From Ectothiorhodospira mobilis (lineage in GTDB: Bacteria > Pseudomonadota > Gammaproteobacteria > Ectothiorhodospirales > Ectothiorhodospiraceae), in NCBI RefSeq assembly GCF_016584115.1, contig NZ_NRSK01000026.1, forward strand, positions 1 through 35,213: a stretch of 35,213 nucleotides of DNA. The letters are read 5' to 3'. Of the stretch, positions 22,901-30,672 are shown piece by piece (position 1 is the first letter of the stretch; the number at the start of each line of letters is the position of its first letter). The notes under the pieces are model-generated. The model made no database searches. It saw only the letters and a list, made by a program, of their open reading frames with translations, and had not been told where the DNA came from. The translations under genes were made by a program, and so were the position numbers.

Positions 22901-24718
22901 TCAGCCCGCCGCCCGGGCCGCGCGCTTGCGCTCGTGCTCCAGCAGCAGCTTCTTGCGCAGGCGGATGGCCCCGGGGGTCACCTCCACCAGCTCGTCGTCC
23001 TCGATGAACTCCAGGGCCTGTTCCAGGGACAGCCGCATGGGGGGCGTGAGGATGATGTTCTCATCGGAACCGGCGGCGCGGATGTTGGTGAGCTGCTTGG
23101 CCTTGAGGGGGTTCACCACCAGGTCATTGTCGCGGCTGTGGATGCCGATGATCATGCCCTCGTACACCTCCTCCCCGGGACCGATGAACATCCGACCCCG
23201 GTCCTGCAGGTTGAACAGGGCAAACCCCAGGGCCTTGCCGGCCCCGTTGGCGATGAGCACGCCATTGTTGCGCGGCGCCACGGCCCCGGGACGGTAGGGC
23301 CCGTAGCTGTCGAAGACATGGTGCAGGATGCCCGTGCCGGAGGTGGCGGTGAGGAACTCCGTCTGGAAGCCGATCAGGCCCCGGGAGGGCACGCGAAAAT
23401 CCAGGCGCACCCGGCCCTTGCCGTCCGGGATCATGTCCAGCATCTCACCGCGGCGGGCCCCCAGCTTCTCCATGATGGCCCCCTGGTGCTCCTCTTCCAC
23501 ATCCACGGTCACCATCTCGTAGGGTTCCTCCTTCACCCCGTCCTTCTCGCGCACGATCACCTCGGGCCGGGACACCCCCAGCTCGTAGCCCTCGCGGCGC
23601 ATGTTCTCGATGAGGATGGACAGGTGCAGCTCGCCCCGGCCCGACACCCGGAACTTGTCCGGATCGTCGGTATCCTCCACCCGCAGGGCCACGTTGTGCT
23701 TGAGCTCCTCCATGAGCCGCTCGCGCAGGTTGCGGGAGGTGACATACTTGCCGTCGCGGCCGGCAAACGGCGAGGTGTTCACCTGGAAGGTCATGTTCAC
23801 CGTGGGCTCGTCCACGGTCAGGGCCTTGAGGGGCTCCACGGCGGCGGGATCGCAGAGGGTGTCGGAGATGTACAGCTCCTCCATGCCGCTGAAGGCGATG
23901 ATGTCCCCGGCGCCCGCCTCCGGCACCTCCACCCGCTCCAGGCCGCGAAAGCCCAGGATCTGCAGGATGCGGCCGTTGCGCACGTTACCCTCCCGGTCCA
24001 TCACCTTGACGGCGGTATTGGTGCGGACCTTGCCGCGGGTGATGCGGCCGATGCCCAAAAGCCCCTGATAAGTGTTGTAGTCCAGGGAGGAGACCTGCAA
24101 CTGAAAGGGGCCGTCCGGGTCCACCGCCGGCGGCGGCACCCGGTCCACAATGGTCTGGAACAGGGGCGTCATGTCCCCCTCGGTCACATCATGCTCCAGG
24201 CCCGCAAAACCCCTGAGGGCGGAGCAGTACACCACCGGGAAGTCCAGCTGGTCCTCGTCGGCCCCCAGGCGGTCGAACAGGTCAAAGATCTGGTCCACCA
24301 CCCAGTGGGGCCGGGCCCCGGGGCGGTCGATCTTGTTGATCACCACGATGGGCTTGAAGCCCATGGCGAAGGCCTTGGCGGTGACAAAGCGGGTCTGGGG
24401 CATGGGGCCGTCCACCGCATCCACCAGCAGCAGCACCGAATCCACCATGGACAGCACCCGCTCCACCTCGCCGCCGAAGTCGGCGTGGCCGGGGGTGTCC
24501 ACCACGTTGATGCGGTATCCGTTCCAGTCCAGGGCCGTGTTCTTGGCCAGGATGGTGATGCCCCGTTCCTTCTCCAGGGCGTTGGAATCCATCATGCGCT
24601 CCACCACCTGGGCGCGGGCGTCCAGAGTGCCCGACTGCTGCAGCAGCTTGTCCACCAGGGTGGTCTTGCCGTGGTCCACGTGGGCGATGATGGCGATATT
24701 GCGAAGCTTGTCCGTCAT
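22901..24718 (-). CDS. typA: Ribosome-associated GTPase TypA/BipA
   Basis: TypA/BipA is a translational GTPase related to EF-G and LepA that binds the ribosome and supports large-subunit assembly, especially under cold and other stress. The 605-residue product has the usual length. The G domain shows [17 protein letters not shown] (G1), ERGITI (G2), [16 protein letters not shown] (G3) and [10 protein letters not shown] (G4). The C-terminal part carries family segments such as [20 protein letters not shown] and [12 protein letters not shown], and ends in a basic [17 protein letters not shown] tail. It is convergent with metF, 6 bases from the terminator T-run. It stands alone on its strand; the next gene upstream is a remnant. 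Confidence 0.97.
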   Translation of the reverse strand: MTDKLRNIAIIAHVDHGKTTLVDKLLQQSGTLDARAQVVERMMDSNALEKERGITILAKNTALDWNGYRINVVDTPGHADFGGEVERVLSMVDSVLLLVDAVDGPMPQTRFVTAKAFAMGFKPIVVINKIDRPGARPHWVVDQIFDLFDRLGADEDQLDFPVVYCSALRGFAGLEHDVTEGDMTPLFQTIVDRVPPPAVDPDGPFQLQVSSLDYNTYQGLLGIGRITRGKVRTNTAVKVMDREGNVRNGRILQILGFRGLERVEVPEAGAGDIIAFSGMEELYISDTLCDPAAVEPLKALTVDEPTVNMTFQVNTSPFAGRDGKYVTSRNLRERLMEELKHNVALRVEDTDDPDKFRVSGRGELHLSILIENMRREGYELGVSRPEVIVREKDGVKEEPYEMVTVDVEEEHQGAIMEKLGARRGEMLDMIPDGKGRVRLDFRVPSRGLIGFQTEFLTATSGTGILHHVFDSYGPYRPGAVAPRNNGVLIANGAGKALGFALFNLQDRGRMFIGPGEEVYEGMIIGIHSRDNDLVVNPLKAKQLTNIRAAGSDENIILTPPMRLSLEQALEFIEDDELVEVTPGAIRLRKKLLLEHERKRAARAAG

Positions 24719-24886
24719 GGGGTATCGGCCTTCCGGGGAGGCGATTGCAACAAGGAGGGGCGCCGATTATACCCCCTGGCCGGGGGCGCGCATACACGCC
24801 CCGGGGCGGCAGAACGGCCCGATGCACACAGGTGCCGCATCCTTGCCCAACCTGAAGGCCGATGCCGGGCCCACCCGACGAGCGCG

Positions 24887-25110
24887 TTATTCCTCGAACC
24901 CGGACGATCCGAACTTCAATACATGACAGTTTTCCTTGACCGTGCGCTGGAGCTGCTCATCGAAACCATCCGGACTGGTGACTCCGATTTCGACCGAGAT
25001 CCTAACCTGCACCCCCGCAGGGATCGTGAACTGCTGCATCAACTCATCGACCAGGGTGGCGAAATCCATCTTCGCCTTCACGGGGTCCAGATCGACCATC
25101 CCATGAACGG
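24887..25110 (-). pseudogene. 3' remnant of a DUF499-type ATPase gene
   Basis: The last 70 or so codons before a stop at 24887 read HGMVDLDPVKAKMDFATLVD, then QVRISVEIGVTSPDGFDE and [19 protein letters not shown]. This looks like the extreme C-terminus of the large (about 1000 residues) DUF499 ATP-binding proteins found with DUF1156 methylases in defence-type islands. An in-frame ATG exists at 25099, but the Walker motifs and the whole body are absent, and upstream the frame runs into vapC in another frame. It is therefore read as a broken gene whose 5' part was lost or replaced. The assignment rests on recognition of the C-terminal pattern alone. The 168 bases between it and typA hold nothing recognisable. 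Confidence 0.55.
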
Positions 25111-25125
25111 CTCCCTGGCACCGTA

Positions 25126-25551
25126 TCAGGTTCCAGCTCCAGCAGATGCCACCCAATCCTCGATCCTCAGCCCGGCGATGCGACTGAACTCGCGGGTATT
25201 GTGGGTCACGAGGATGGCGTCTTCGGCCAATGCGTGGCAGGCGATCCATAAATCGTTGGCGCCGATGGGGGTGCCGCTTTCCTTGAGGCGCGTTGCCTGC
25301 TCGGCATAGTGGTGGCAGATGGCCGCTCCCGAAGGATAGAGAACGGGCACCTGCCGGGCCAGGGCTTCCAGGCGTTGCAGGACTTCTGTTTTGCGGGTGC
25401 TTCGTTCGGCCCCTTTGAGCAATTCGGCCCAGGTGACAAAAGACATGCACAAGCTGTCGTCCACGGGCAGTGCATCGATATACTGCCCGATACCAGGCGG
25501 TCGATTTTTGATCAGGTAAATCAGGATGTTGGTATCGAGCAGATAGGTCAC
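25126..25551 (-). CDS. vapC: PIN-domain toxin ribonuclease VapC
   Basis: A 141-residue PIN-domain endoribonuclease, the toxin of a type II toxin-antitoxin pair; VapC proteins cut tRNA or rRNA at defined sites. Acidic residues expected for the Mg-dependent site are in place: LLDTNILIYLIK (Asp about 5), SFVTWAELLKGAE (Glu), GTPIGANDLWIACHAL (Asp), then VTHNTREFSRIAGLRIEDW. The start is GTG at 25551, overlapping the vapB stop in a GTGA arrangement, so translation is coupled to the antitoxin. The frame is open upstream inside vapB, but homology begins at VTYLLDT. It lies next to the DUF499 remnant, and base composition is clearly lower in GC than in typA or the cupin gene, suggesting acquisition. 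Confidence 0.93.
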   Translation of the reverse strand: MTYLLDTNILIYLIKNRPPGIGQYIDALPVDDSLCMSFVTWAELLKGAERSTRKTEVLQRLEALARQVPVLYPSGAAICHHYAEQATRLKESGTPIGANDLWIACHALAEDAILVTHNTREFSRIAGLRIEDWVASAGAGT

Positions 25552-25811
25552 ATGGCCTCCCGCTCCTGCATGGGCAAGGGATCGTTCCGATCGGCCTCCA
25601 GGGCGGCCACGAAGGCCTCGTCCACCTCGCACAGGGCCTGCAGGGTCTGCATCAACGCCGAACCACGTTGCGCAGGCAAGGGATGGATCACCAGATCACC
25701 TGCCTCGGTGCGGGAGATGCGGACACGATCGGTGTTGATCCGAAACTCTGCAGGGATGCGAATGGCCTGACTGTTCCCGTTGGTGAAGACCCGGGTCGTG
25801 CGTGTTTCCAT
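25548..25811 (-). CDS. vapB: Antitoxin VapB (AbrB/SpoVT type)
   Basis: An 87-residue antitoxin. The N-terminal swapped-hairpin DNA-binding domain reads TRVFTNGNSQAIRIPAEFRI, the typical VapB pattern, followed by RVRISRTEAGDLVIHPLP. The C-terminal tail (about 50-87, with ALCEVDEAFVAALEADRNDP) should wrap the VapC active site. The stop overlaps the vapC start. It probably represses its own promoter, as VapB-VapC complexes usually do. Confidence 0.92.
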   Translation of the reverse strand: METRTTRVFTNGNSQAIRIPAEFRINTDRVRISRTEAGDLVIHPLPAQRGSALMQTLQALCEVDEAFVAALEADRNDPLPMQEREAM

Positions 25812-25845
25812 GGATCACCCCGCGCGTGTGTACGTGAATGTATAT

Positions 25846-25874
25846 ATTTTAGGCCTGCAAGACGGAAGGCTCAA
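25846..25874 (-). promoter_or_regulatory. Probable vapBC promoter
   Basis: On the minus strand TTGAGC (25869-25874) and TAAAAT (25846-25851) are spaced by exactly 17 bases (four and five of six consensus matches). The start would be near 25839, 28 bases before the vapB ATG. The AT-rich block 25838-25851 stands out and may also hold the operator. Confidence 0.5.
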
Positions 25875-26007
25875 GCACATCCCAGACACCCGGGCGGAAG
25901 CCTGGCAGACCACTGCACCTATACACCCCGCAGCGCCGCGCTTGCCGCCGGGGACGGGGGGCGGCACACTGGGACGCCAGCCACGGGCGCCGCGAGGAGC
26001 AGCCACC

Positions 26008-26379
26008 ATGAAGACCCGCTACGAGGAGATCGCCCCCTACCGCACCCTGGACGGTTCCGAGATCCGCGAACTCATGCACCCCCGCCTGCACGGCGAAGGC
26101 GGGCAGAGCCTGGCCGAGGCCCGGGTGGAGCCGGGGGCGCGCACGGAGCTGCACCGCCACCGCGTCACCGAGGAGATCTACCACTTCACCCAGGGGGAGG
26201 GGATGATGCGTCTGGATGCCGAGGAGTTCCCCGTCACCACCGGGGACACGGTGCGCATCCCGCCGGGCACCCCGCACCGGGTGCGCAACACCGGCAGCGT
26301 GCCCCTGCGCATCCTCTGCGCCTGCGCCCCCGCCTACAGCCACGAGGACACGGACATCCTGGAACACGAGGGCGCCTGA
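26008..26379 (+). CDS. Small cupin-domain protein
   Basis: A 123-residue single cupin. Motif 1 is ELHRHRVTEEIYHFTQGEG (HxH, then Glu) and motif 2 is VRIPPGTPHRVRNTG with the fourth-ligand His, so a metal site is complete. Such short cupins are often annotated as mannose-6-phosphate isomerase-like, but no reaction can be assigned. The start at 26008 has a GAGGAG site; the frame is open upstream into the vapB promoter region but without homology. It ends 17 bases before the convergent ycgL. Confidence 0.88.
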   Translation: MKTRYEEIAPYRTLDGSEIRELMHPRLHGEGGQSLAEARVEPGARTELHRHRVTEEIYHFTQGEGMMRLDAEEFPVTTGDTVRIPPGTPHRVRNTGSVPLRILCACAPAYSHEDTDILEHEGA

Positions 26380-26396
26380 AGGGGAGCTCCGGACCT

Positions 26397-26642
26397 TCAG
26401 GCGGGGCGTTCGTTCTCGCTGGGGATCTGCAGGTGAAACCCCTGGCGCAGGAGATTGCCCAGGACCTGGCCGGCCTCCTCCCGGGCCAGTTTCCGTTGCG
26501 GCGTGAGGACGATCTCCAGGGCCAACTCCGGCGGGCCGAAGAGGCGCATCAAGGGCTCCGGTACGGCGGAGAACCCGTCCCGTCGGGGCAGATAGATGTA
26601 GGTATCGGCCCGGCGCGGGCTGCGGTAGACGTAGCACTGCAT
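26397..26642 (-). CDS. ycgL: YcgL-domain protein
   Basis: An 81-residue protein of the YcgL family, small cytosolic proteins restricted largely to gammaproteobacteria, of unknown function. The start MQCYVYRSPRRADTYIYLPR followed by DGFSAVPEPLMRLFG, and the end VLGNLLRQGFHLQIP, follow the family pattern. It starts 5 bases after the stop of the upstream membrane protein gene, so the two are probably one operon. Confidence 0.92.
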   Translation of the reverse strand: MQCYVYRSPRRADTYIYLPRRDGFSAVPEPLMRLFGPPELALEIVLTPQRKLAREEAGQVLGNLLRQGFHLQIPSENERPA

Positions 26643-26647
26643 CGCGT

Positions 26648-27358
26648 TCAGCTCTCCCCTTCCGGATCCGGCCCGGCGGACCGGGGCGCGGCCCCCTTCA
26701 CGTCCCAGACCTCCACGCGGCGGATCTCCTCATAGGCATACTCGAAGGTGGCCGAGCCCCCGCGATAGGCCCGCTGCAGGTGCAGTGAATCCACATCGGC
26801 CCGGTCCAGGGTGCCCTCCAGCACCTCGCCGTTCTCCAGGGTCACGCGCAGACGTTCCCCCTCCAGCCGGGGCAGTTCCGCGATCCCTGCCGGGCGGAAG
26901 GCCCGCTGCCGCGGCGGCCGCGGTTCCAGACTGTCCTCGGGGGGCAGGGGCTGCACCCGCTCCAGGGCATAGGGATCGAAATCCAGCATCTCCAGAGGGG
27001 CCCCGGTCTGCTCCTCCAGGCGGCGCACCTGGGCCTCGTTGGGTACATCCAGATCCTGGGGCCGGGGCAAGGGTACGGCGATCTCCGTCTCCATGCCGGC
27101 ACGCCCCATCAGGCGCTCCAGCGTCCGGTCCGCGCCGCCGTAGAGGGCCCCGGCCACCACCACCAGACCCATGACCCCAAGGACGAAACCCAGGCGCGCC
27201 ACGCGCCAGTGGAGCAGCACGAAGGCCAGGGACGGCCCCGGCACCAGGGTCACCAGCCCCCAGAGCCAGCCCCGCCAGAACCCCTGTCGGGCCACCAGGA
27301 CATAGCCCGCCAGAAACAGACCCAGGCCCACCAGCAGGGCGCCGTTCACCAGGTTCAT
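26648..27358 (-). CDS. Hypothetical three-TM membrane protein with C-terminal possible beta-barrel domain
   Basis: A 236-residue protein, not recognised as a named family. Three hydrophobic segments are visible (about 7-23, 30-51 and 55-75, for example RLGFVLGVMGLVVVAGALYG). An acidic, Pro-rich linker follows (about 85-155). The C-terminal region, about 160-220, reads ERLRVTLENGEVLEGTLDRA then LQRAYRGGSATFEYAYEEIR; its alternating strand pattern resembles an LSm/SH3-like small barrel (inference). It precedes ycgL in a tight two-gene unit and is divergent from the pseudopilin gene. A role in membrane-associated regulation or assembly cannot be narrowed. Confidence 0.78.
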   Translation of the reverse strand: MNLVNGALLVGLGLFLAGYVLVARQGFWRGWLWGLVTLVPGPSLAFVLLHWRVARLGFVLGVMGLVVVAGALYGGADRTLERLMGRAGMETEIAVPLPRPQDLDVPNEAQVRRLEEQTGAPLEMLDFDPYALERVQPLPPEDSLEPRPPRQRAFRPAGIAELPRLEGERLRVTLENGEVLEGTLDRADVDSLHLQRAYRGGSATFEYAYEEIRRVEVWDVKGAAPRSAGPDPEGES

Positions 27359-27499
27359 GCACTCCTCCCCCGAAACACCGAGCGGACCACGGAGGCCCCG
27401 GACTTCCAGTATAGCGCGGCCGGCAAGCGTCCCCCTGCAGATTGCCCGGGCCTCATCACGGGACTATTCTTGAGCAAAGGCCGGGAAACGGAGGACAGG

Positions 27500-28027
27500 A
27501 TGTCCACGCAAACGAAGGGATACACCCTCATGGAACTGCTCGTCACCCTGACCCTGATGGTGGTGCTCACCACACTGGTGATCCCGGGCTGGGCCACACT
27601 CCTGGGGGAGCAGCGTCTGGCTGCCGCCACCAACACCCTGATACAGGCCCTGACTGCGGCGCGCTTTGCGGCGGTGAAGCGGGGCGAAGGGGTGGTGCTC
27701 TGCCCTTCCACCGATGGCCGCGTCTGCGCCAAGGTACCCTACCATCGGGGCTGGATCCTGCGCCCGGCTCCGGAGACCGTCCCCGCCCTGGAAACCCAGG
27801 CCCCGGTGCTGCGTGCCTGGGCCGGCCCCCGGGGAGCCGTGGCCATCCACACCGGCAAGGGCCTGGCGCGCTACGTGGCCTACCAGCCGGACGGACAGAC
27901 CCGGCAGTTGAACGGGGCGCTGCAGATGGGCACCTTCCGGCTCTGTCAAGGAGATCAGGGACGAAAGGTCATCATCAGCCAAACGGGGCGCGTGCGCGTG
28001 GAACGGGCCCCGTGCGATACATCATGA
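27500..28027 (+). CDS. Type IV pilin-like pseudopilin (FimT/GspH type)
   Basis: A 175-residue prepilin-like protein. The leader MSTQTKG ends in Gly at 7, followed by YTLMELLVTLTLMVVLTTLV: a class III signal for prepilin peptidase, with Glu at +5 and a hydrophobic N-terminal helix. The mature +1 residue would be Tyr instead of the usual Phe. The C-terminal domain has cysteines in CPSTDGRVC and again in FRLCQ and APCDTS, which may form disulfides. FimT/GspH minor pilins prime assembly of type IV pili or type II secretion pseudopili, and some bind DNA. No other pilus gene is near, so it is an orphan copy. A GGAGGA site precedes the ATG; the longer upstream frame has no homology. Confidence 0.88.
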   Translation: MSTQTKGYTLMELLVTLTLMVVLTTLVIPGWATLLGEQRLAAATNTLIQALTAARFAAVKRGEGVVLCPSTDGRVCAKVPYHRGWILRPAPETVPALETQAPVLRAWAGPRGAVAIHTGKGLARYVAYQPDGQTRQLNGALQMGTFRLCQGDQGRKVIISQTGRVRVERAPCDTS

Positions 28028-28079
28028 GGTCCGCCGTTGCCGCGCACAGGGCGCGCACGGCAACGGCGTGGGGCCGGGC

Positions 28080-28403
28080 TCAGCTGCGCGGCACGTAGGC
28101 GCTGCACCAGCCCCCGGCGGCCACCACCTTGCCGGGGAACACGGCACAGGGGCCCCAGTCCTGGGCGTTGGGATCGGTATAGAGATCGCAGTTCAGGCAG
28201 GTCTGGCCCTGCTGATAGTCGGCGTGATCCGCATCCGCGGCGTTGTGCACATAGTGCAGCGCCTGGGCCGAGGGGTCATCCTCCTTGAGCCGCTCCTGGG
28301 CCTGGGCATTGCTGCTCCAGACCAGTCCGGCCATGGGCACGGCGGCCAGACCGCAGGTACCGGCCTTGAGGAACTTGCGACGGCTGATGTGGTGATCGCT
28401 CAT
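28080..28403 (-). CDS. High-potential iron-sulfur protein (HiPIP), Tat-exported
   Basis: A 107-residue periplasmic one-electron carrier with a [4Fe-4S]3+/2+ cluster. The Tat signal ISRRKFLKAG leads a hydrophobic stretch ending near AQA (about 36). The mature part holds four cysteines in the HiPIP spacing: CLNC, then GPC, then WCSAY, with the family tail GKVVAAGGWCSAYVPR. In purple bacteria HiPIP carries electrons from the bc1 complex to the photosynthetic reaction centre; in chemotrophs it serves oxidases or reductases. Nothing in the window tells which applies. An AGGAG ribosome site is present, and the gene is divergent from the ABC ATPase gene. Confidence 0.95.
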   Translation of the reverse strand: MSDHHISRRKFLKAGTCGLAAVPMAGLVWSSNAQAQERLKEDDPSAQALHYVHNAADADHADYQQGQTCLNCDLYTDPNAQDWGPCAVFPGKVVAAGGWCSAYVPRS

Positions 28404-28577
28404 ATTCTCGGCTCCTGTTATGGTGATGATCGATGCCGCGGCCGCCCCGGATGGGGCGTGGTTCTCCTCGGTCTCGCATCATCCGCCCCCGGGAAGGCCG
28501 CCCGATTGACCGTATACAATCCCCCAGGGCACTGCAACCGGGACGGGGCGGGTCCGGGACGGATATCATCGCTGCCC

Positions 28578-29213
28578 ATGACCAACATCACTTCTGCGCT
28601 GCTGTCCCTGCGGGACCTGCGCTTCGCCGGCCTGGGTCCGGTACAACTGGAACTGCATGCCGGTGAGGTCATGCAGATTGCCGGTGCCTCGGGGGCGGGG
28701 AAGTCCCTGCTGCTGCGGGCCATCGCCGATCTGGACCAAAACACCGGGCAGGTGGCCCTGGAAGGCCGGAGGCGGGAAACCCTCACCCCGGCCCGCTGGC
28801 GAAGTCAGGTGGGCTACCTGCCGGCGGAGCCGGCCTGGTGGGCAGATACGGTGGGGGAACACCTGCAGCGGGTGGACCGGGACTGGCTGGAGGGTCTGGG
28901 ATTCCCCATGGAGGTGACGGACTGGGGGGTGGACCGGCTCTCCAGCGGGGAACGCCAGCGACTGGCCCTGGCACGTCTTTTGGCCCTGCGCCCCCGGGTG
29001 CTGCTGCTGGACGAGCCCACCGCCAATCTGGACCCGGAGAACACCCGGCGGGTGGAGGCCCTGGTGCGGGAGTACCTGACCACCCACGATGCCGGGGCCC
29101 TGTGGGTGAGCCACGACGCCGCGCAGCGCCAGCGGCTCGGCGGCACGCCGCTACACATGGAAGCCGGCCGCTTCGTCCCCGCCCCCGAAAAGGCCTTCCT
29201 CAACGCAGGCTGA
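28578..29213 (+). CDS. ABC transporter ATP-binding protein (FetA/YbbL-like), orphan
   Basis: A 211-residue ABC ATPase with all nucleotide-binding motifs: Walker A GASGAGKSLLL (about 35-45), a Q-loop replaced by VGYLPAEPAWW (Pro-Ala-Glu where a Gln is common), signature LSSGERQRLALARLLALRP, Walker B VLLLDEPTANLD, and the switch His in ALWVSHDAAQRQ. The size and the tail resemble FetA/YbbL, the ATPase of an iron or metabolite exporter. The partner permease (FetB) is not adjacent, so it may act with a distant membrane subunit. The frame is open far upstream through non-coding sequence, but the start at 28578 begins the homology. Its last 14 bases overlap the end of tonB on the other strand. Confidence 0.88.
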   Translation: MTNITSALLSLRDLRFAGLGPVQLELHAGEVMQIAGASGAGKSLLLRAIADLDQNTGQVALEGRRRETLTPARWRSQVGYLPAEPAWWADTVGEHLQRVDRDWLEGLGFPMEVTDWGVDRLSSGERQRLALARLLALRPRVLLLDEPTANLDPENTRRVEALVREYLTTHDAGALWVSHDAAQRQRLGGTPLHMEAGRFVPAPEKAFLNAG

Positions 29214-29847
29214 AACGCACGGGCATCACCACGGTGAAGCGAGCGCCGGGGAGATCCGCCGGCATCGCCGGCAGGGGCCGGGCCCGCTCCAGCATCGCCT
29301 CCACCTCCCGGTCCAGTGCGGGATAGCCCGAAGACTGCACCACTTCGTGGGCGCGCACACGGCCCGCCCGGTCCACCACGAAACGCACCGTCACCGTCCC
29401 CTCCTGGCGCCGGAAACGGGCCTGACGCGGGTAACGCTTGTGCCGCTCCAGCCAGGCCTGTAGCTGCCGGGCGTAATCCCGCCGGATCTCCTCCCCCGCC
29501 GCCCCGCCGGCGGCCTGGGCCCCGGTCTGCTCCTCCCTGGAGGGGGATGCACCGGGCGCGGTGGCCTCTGCGGAACGGGAGGCCGCCGTTGCACCCCGGG
29601 GTCCCGGCTCGGGCTCGGGTTCGGGCTCGGGTTCGGGTTCGGGTTCGGGTTCGGCCGCCTCCGTCCCGGGGGCCTGGTCCCCTTCCCCCCCGGACCGACC
29701 CGCCACCTGGATCCGCATGCCGGTATCCGCCGTCCCCGGCTGTCCCCGGGGGTCCGGTTCCTGACGCACCAGCAACCACCCGGCCCCGGCATGCAGGGCC
29801 AGGGCCAGGATGAGGGCCAGGGCCCAGTGTCCCGGGCGCAGGCTCAT
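29200..29847 (-). CDS. tonB: TonB energy-transducing protein
   Basis: A 215-residue TonB. The N-terminal membrane anchor WALALILALALHAGAGWLLV contains the His that is essential in TonB (SxxxH-like position). Then comes a Pro/Glu spacer with eight EP dipeptides (about 66-81), and the C-terminal receptor-binding domain (about 120-215) with RRDYARQLQAWLERHKRYPR, GTVTVRFVVDRAGRVRAHEV and SSGYPALDREVEAMLERARP. TonB transmits proton-motive force from ExbB/ExbD to outer-membrane receptors. Its start overlaps the exbD2 stop (ATGA), so it is the last gene of the receptor-fmdE-like-exbB-exbD1-exbD2-tonB operon. Confidence 0.95.
   Translation of the reverse strand: MSLRPGHWALALILALALHAGAGWLLVRQEPDPRGQPGTADTGMRIQVAGRSGGEGDQAPGTEAAEPEPEPEPEPEPEPEPGPRGATAASRSAEATAPGASPSREEQTGAQAAGGAAGEEIRRDYARQLQAWLERHKRYPRQARFRRQEGTVTVRFVVDRAGRVRAHEVVQSSGYPALDREVEAMLERARPLPAMPADLPGARFTVVMPVRFSLR
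29606..29653 (+). repeat. Hexanucleotide tandem repeat inside tonB (eight units)
   Basis: Eight consecutive 6-base units GGCTCG or GGTTCG encode the EP repeat of the TonB spacer on the minus strand. Slippage would change the spacer in steps of two residues without a frameshift. Confidence 0.85.
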
Positions 29848-30272
29848 GGCGCCCCGCCCCCGTCGAGGGTCTGGAGGAAGATCCGCGCCACCCCCGTCTC
29901 CTGCAATTGCCGGGTGAGGGCCAGCAGCCTGGCGGAGGAGACCCGGCGGTCGGCCCGCAGATACAGAGTGATCCCCTCCCCTTCCTCGCCGGCCGCCTCC
30001 ACCGCCCGGACGAGGTGCGTCATCAGGGCCTGCCGCTCCAGGGGCTCCCCATCCAGGGCCAGACGCCCGTCCCGGTGCAGCAGGACCAGGCGGGCCTCCC
30101 CGGCACGGGTCTCATTCCGCTCCGAGACCGGGGCCTTTACGGCGAAGGGATCGGGCCGGGTGATGGCCCCGGCCAGCAGGAAGAAGATCAGCAGCAGGAA
30201 GACGATGTTGATCAGGGGGATCAGATGGGATTCATCATCACCACGCCGCGGCGGCATGGGGGGCAATTGCAT
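29844..30272 (-). CDS. exbD2: ExbD-family biopolymer transport protein, second copy, with Asn in place of the key Asp
   Basis: A 142-residue ExbD/TolR protein: a short cytosolic lead, one transmembrane helix (SHLIPLINIVFLLLIFFLLA, about 15-35) and a periplasmic domain ending in RIFLQTLDGGGAP. The odd feature is in the membrane helix. ExbD normally has an Asp here that carries protons (Asp25 in E. coli), and the companion ExbD in this operon has LTPLIDVVF, whereas this copy reads PLINIVF, so the residue is Asn. It is probably a non-protonatable partner in a mixed ExbD dimer (inference). The start at 30272 is fixed by the membrane-helix position; the frame is open further upstream inside exbD1 without meaning. 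It is coupled to tonB. Confidence 0.92.
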   Translation of the reverse strand: MQLPPMPPRRGDDESHLIPLINIVFLLLIFFLLAGAITRPDPFAVKAPVSERNETRAGEARLVLLHRDGRLALDGEPLERQALMTHLVRAVEAAGEEGEGITLYLRADRRVSSARLLALTRQLQETGVARIFLQTLDGGGAP

Positions 30273-30276
30273 GGCC

Positions 30277-30672
30277 TCAGTCCTCCGCCAGGGTGACCTG
30301 GGAGGCCCCGGCGGCGCGCACCTGGTCCAGTACGGCCACCAGCCGCTGCAGGGGCACATCCCCCTCGGGCTGCACCACCACGGCCCGCTCCGGCGCCTCC
30401 GCCAGCCGCGCGACCAGGGCCCGGGTGAGTCCGCCCGGTGCCATCGTCCGCCCTTCCAGACGGATGGCCCCATCGGCGGCAATCTGCACCCGCAGCACCG
30501 TCTGCTCCGCCGTGGCCGGGGCCTTGCCCGAGGCGGCGTGCAGCGGCAGCAGCCGCCAGTCCAGGAAGCTGGAGGCCAGCATGAAGAAGACCAGGAGGAT
30601 GAACACCACGTCGATCAGCGGCGTGAGGCTGATGAGAGCGCGCCGCCGCGGGGGCGGGGCCTCAATCTCCAT
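30277..30672 (-). CDS. exbD1: ExbD-family biopolymer transport protein, first copy
   Basis: A 131-residue ExbD. The lead EIEAPPPRRRALI is followed by the membrane helix LTPLIDVVFILLVFFMLASS, with the proton-carrying Asp in place, and a periplasmic domain (about 45-131) with VLRVQIAADGAIRLEG and AVVVQPEGDVPLQRLVAVLD, a typical ExbD ending. ATG at 30672 is chosen over GTG at 30678 because it has the better start codon. It overlaps the exbB end by about 11 bases and exbD2 follows after 4 bases, so all four energy-transducing genes are tightly coupled. Confidence 0.94.
   Translation of the reverse strand: MEIEAPPPRRRALISLTPLIDVVFILLVFFMLASSFLDWRLLPLHAASGKAPATAEQTVLRVQIAADGAIRLEGRTMAPGGLTRALVARLAEAPERAVVVQPEGDVPLQRLVAVLDQVRAAGASQVTLAED

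Noticed and set aside
25100-25450. The full 187-codon frame over the DUF499 remnant as one intact gene
   Set aside because: Upstream of about 25110 the frame coincides with vapC in a different frame and has no family-like sequence; only the C-terminal 70-75 residues look real.
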